In this document: piece by piece, positions 61,908-64,000 of the stretch
How positions within the stretch are numbered: the stretch's first letter is position 1
Layout: every line of letters starts with the position of its first letter
Assembly (NCBI GenBank): GCA_029204225.1
Contig: CM055108.1
Coordinates: 26,155,303-26,219,302 of the forward strand
Direction: 5' to 3'
DNA length: 64,000 bases
Source of the DNA: Diphasiastrum complanatum
Lineage: Eukaryota; Streptophyta; Lycopodiopsida; Lycopodiales; Lycopodiaceae
Notes under the pieces: generated by a model
The model's input: only the letters and a program-made list of their open reading frames with translations
Told to the model about the DNA's origin: nothing
Databases searched by the model: none
Translations under genes and position numbers: made by a program

Positions 61908-64000
61908 ATGGCATCTATAAATGCATATCTTTTGGATACTAATGAAAGGCTCAACAAAACTAACTATTCCATATGGAAAGTTAGAATGGAATCTATCATG
62001 ATCATGCAAGATCTGATGGAAATTGTAAATGGTAAGGAGGGTGAACCTATTCATCCTCAAGAAAAAGCCAAATACATCAAGAGGTGCAATGTTGCACTAC
62101 ATTGCATAAAAATGAATGTTGCAAATGAACTCTTAAGAGAGGTAGGAGATTGCACTTCAGCTCAAGATGCTTGGGAGACTTTGCAAAAGGTCTATGAATC
62201 CAAGAACCAAACTAGAATGTTAGCTTTGAAGAATCAAATCTATAGAAGCTATCAAAAGAAAGGAGAGAGTGCACATACTTTTGTCCTAAGAGTAAAGGAA
62301 TTGAACAAAGAGCTAGCCTTTATAGGTGACCCTATCAAGGATGAAGAGCTTGTTCAACTCATATTGAATGGACTAAGCTTTGAGTTTGACAATTTGGTTC
62401 AGGGATATGCAATTATGGGTAAGCTACCCATACTTGAAGAACTCCAAGGCACACTCATGGCCGAGGAATCAAGAAGGAGCCAAATGCAAGAGAGGATGGA
62501 TAGGCTTTCCATCCAAGGTGGAGATGACCAAGCTCTCTTCACCAAAGGCAAAGGCAAGTCCAAAGGCAAAGGATCAACATTCAAGAAGTCTACAAAGCTT
62601 GAGGATCAAGAAGGACCCCCAAAGGCATCTCCATCAACCACCAAAGTCAAGAAGGACAAATCAAAGGTGAAGTGCTACTATTGTAGCAAGATGGGGCATT
62701 ATGCCTCGGAATGCTTCAAGAGGAAGCAAGATCAAATCCAAGCCAACATGAGCAAAGAGGAGGAGGAGGAGAGTTCACATGAGGACTCTCTCATGATGTC
62801 CATATTTTCTTCAACAAGCTTCAAAGGAGAAGATCCTTGGTGGATTGACTCGGGTGCTAGTTCACACATGACTAGTAAAAGGGAGTTTTTCTCTTCTCTC
62901 TTATCTTATGATGGACCTATAAAGTCTATCTATACAACAAATGATGAAGCTTGTAAGATTGAAGGAGTTGGTAGCATTCCCCTTTGCTTAGGATCTTCCA
63001 AAAAGATCAACATAGAAGGTGTTTTGTACATTCCTACAATAACAAAGAATCTACTAAGTGTTGGCCAAATGGTAGACAATGGTTTCAATGTTGACTTTGC
63101 TTCAAATGAATGTTTTATCAAGAAGAAGGGTAAGATAGTGGCTAAGGGCACTAGACTTGGCAAACTTTATAAGCTGGATGCATTTGTGGATACTAATGTT
63201 GTCATGTTGGCCGAGAAGAGCAAAATATCTACCTTTACTTTATGGCACAAAAGACTTGGACATGTCAACTCGGGTTCCATGGAGGCTATGATCAAGGAGG
63301 AGTATGCTTTAGGCCTACCAAGGTCTATTGGGAAGGAAGACAAGGTTTGTGAAGCTTGTGACTTATCCAAGGCACATAAGAAGGTATTTCCTAACTCCAT
63401 CACAAAGTCATCTCATCCTCTTGAACTCATACACTCGGATGTGCACATTGCTAGCACCAGGTCTAATGGAGGTTCATCCATGTTTTTAACCTTCATTGAT
63501 GACTACTCAAGATATTGTTGGGTGTTCTTACTTTCCTTCAAGTCTCAAGTATTTGATACTTTTGTAAAGTTCAAGTTGTTTGTGGAAAAGCATCATAATC
63601 ATAGCATCGAGATTCTTAGAAGTGACAATGGTGGAGAATTCATCTCCAATGAGTTCAAGGCCTTTTGTGAGGAGGAAGGGATCAAGAAAGAGACTTCTTG
63701 TCCTTACACTCCTCAACAAAATGGAGTTGCTGAAAGAAGGAATAGAACATTATGTAAATGTTCTAAGGCTTTAAGATTAGATGCTTGTTTGCCCAAATCC
63801 TTTTGGGGTGAGTCTCTTGTATGTGCAAACTACTTGATGAATAGGGTGTCTTGCAAAGCAATTGAAGGCAAAACTCCTTATGAGATGTTGTATGGAAAGA
63901 AACCCAATCTTAATCACTTGAAAGTTTTTGGGTGTATATGTTATGTGCATGTGCCATTGGAAACAAGAACCAAGGAGGATCCATCTTCCACAAGAGGGAT
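61908..64000 (+). CDS. Copia Gag-Pol polyprotein, open frame, 3' end outside the window
   Basis: Reading from the ATG at 61,908, I find no stop in 697 codons up to the window edge. Gag capsid: NYSIWKVRMESIMIMQDLME, SAQDAWETLQKVYE. Zinc knuckle: C256, C259, H264, C269. The aspartic protease marker DSGAS is at 314-318. GAG-pre-integrase: KNLLSVGQMVDNG. Integrase HHCC finger: H447, H452, C481, C484. Core: D511, D573 and E609, with the canonical 35-residue D-E spacing and PQQNGVAERRNR. The region after the core begins KTPYEMLYGKKPN. RT and RNase H should follow beyond 64,000. With its intact frame, LTR and primer site this is the most likely autonomous element in the window. It probably produces Gag and Pol from one frame, as copia elements usually do. 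Confidence 0.95.
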   Translation, partial: MASINAYLLDTNERLNKTNYSIWKVRMESIMIMQDLMEIVNGKEGEPIHPQEKAKYIKRCNVALHCIKMNVANELLREVGDCTSAQDAWETLQKVYESKNQTRMLALKNQIYRSYQKKGESAHTFVLRVKELNKELAFIGDPIKDEELVQLILNGLSFEFDNLVQGYAIMGKLPILEELQGTLMAEESRRSQMQERMDRLSIQGGDDQALFTKGKGKSKGKGSTFKKSTKLEDQEGPPKASPSTTKVKKDKSKVKCYYCSKMGHYASECFKRKQDQIQANMSKEEEEESSHEDSLMMSIFSSTSFKGEDPWWIDSGASSHMTSKREFFSSLLSYDGPIKSIYTTNDEACKIEGVGSIPLCLGSSKKINIEGVLYIPTITKNLLSVGQMVDNGFNVDFASNECFIKKKGKIVAKGTRLGKLYKLDAFVDTNVVMLAEKSKISTFTLWHKRLGHVNSGSMEAMIKEEYALGLPRSIGKEDKVCEACDLSKAHKKVFPNSITKSSHPLELIHSDVHIASTRSNGGSSMFLTFIDDYSRYCWVFLLSFKSQVFDTFVKFKLFVEKHHNHSIEILRSDNGGEFISNEFKAFCEEEGIKKETSCPYTPQQNGVAERRNRTLCKCSKALRLDACLPKSFWGESLVCANYLMNRVSCKAIEGKTPYEMLYGKKPNLNHLKVFGCICYVHVPLETRTKEDPSSTRG

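Overview
The window reads as nuclear DNA of a land plant with a large, transposon-rich genome. It carries two plant leucine-rich-repeat receptor-like kinase (LRR-RLK) genes of the EMS1/BRI1 type, many Ty1/copia and Ty3/gypsy LTR retrotransposon pieces (including a chromodomain chromovirus), primer-binding sites complementary to plant initiator tRNA-Met or resembling the tRNA-Asp type, and long (CT)n/(GA)n tracts. The species cannot be fixed from the sequence; a fern or another large-genome vascular plant would fit, but that is a guess.

Host genes. Gene 1 (+, 4,214-7,464) and gene 2 (-, 31,891-44,948) are paralogous LRR-RLKs arranged tail to tail about 24 kb apart. Both large exons begin at a phase-1 acceptor and neither has its own ATG. 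For gene 2 a phase-matched signal-peptide exon lies 9.7 kb away at 44,804-44,948, so its only evident intron (35,097-44,803) is filled with nested repeats. No exon 1 was found for gene 1. Gene 1 keeps the catalytic Lys, Glu and Asp with a non-RD HGD loop. Gene 2 has HGN, a lost alphaC Glu and a degraded Gly loop although its frame is open, so it is probably a receptor pseudokinase.

Repeats by region. 0-3 kb: gypsy gag-like ORF and a copia relic. 8-23 kb: copia fragments on both strands, a 375-bp satellite, a decayed chromovirus pol, a zinc-knuckle fragment, and the LTR end, primer-binding site and hairpin-rich leader of a gypsy-like element. 23,054-26,695: a young copia element with near-identical 655-bp LTRs and a 5-bp target duplication, but internally deleted. 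26.7-31.9 kb: AT-rich, gene-poor. 35-45 kb (intron of gene 2): GC-rich fold-back elements, a copia relic, and a 5.3-kb LTR element carrying a decayed acidic ORF and hairpin clusters. 47-54 kb: a minus-strand copia derivative interrupted by a three-LTR array (50,427-53,239). 54-60 kb: old gypsy and copia scraps. 60,415 to the end: the 5' part of a copia element whose gag-pol frame is open for 697 codons and runs off the window.

Only the two receptor genes look like host genes. Almost everything else is mobile-element derived, and no RNA gene or CRISPR array was seen.
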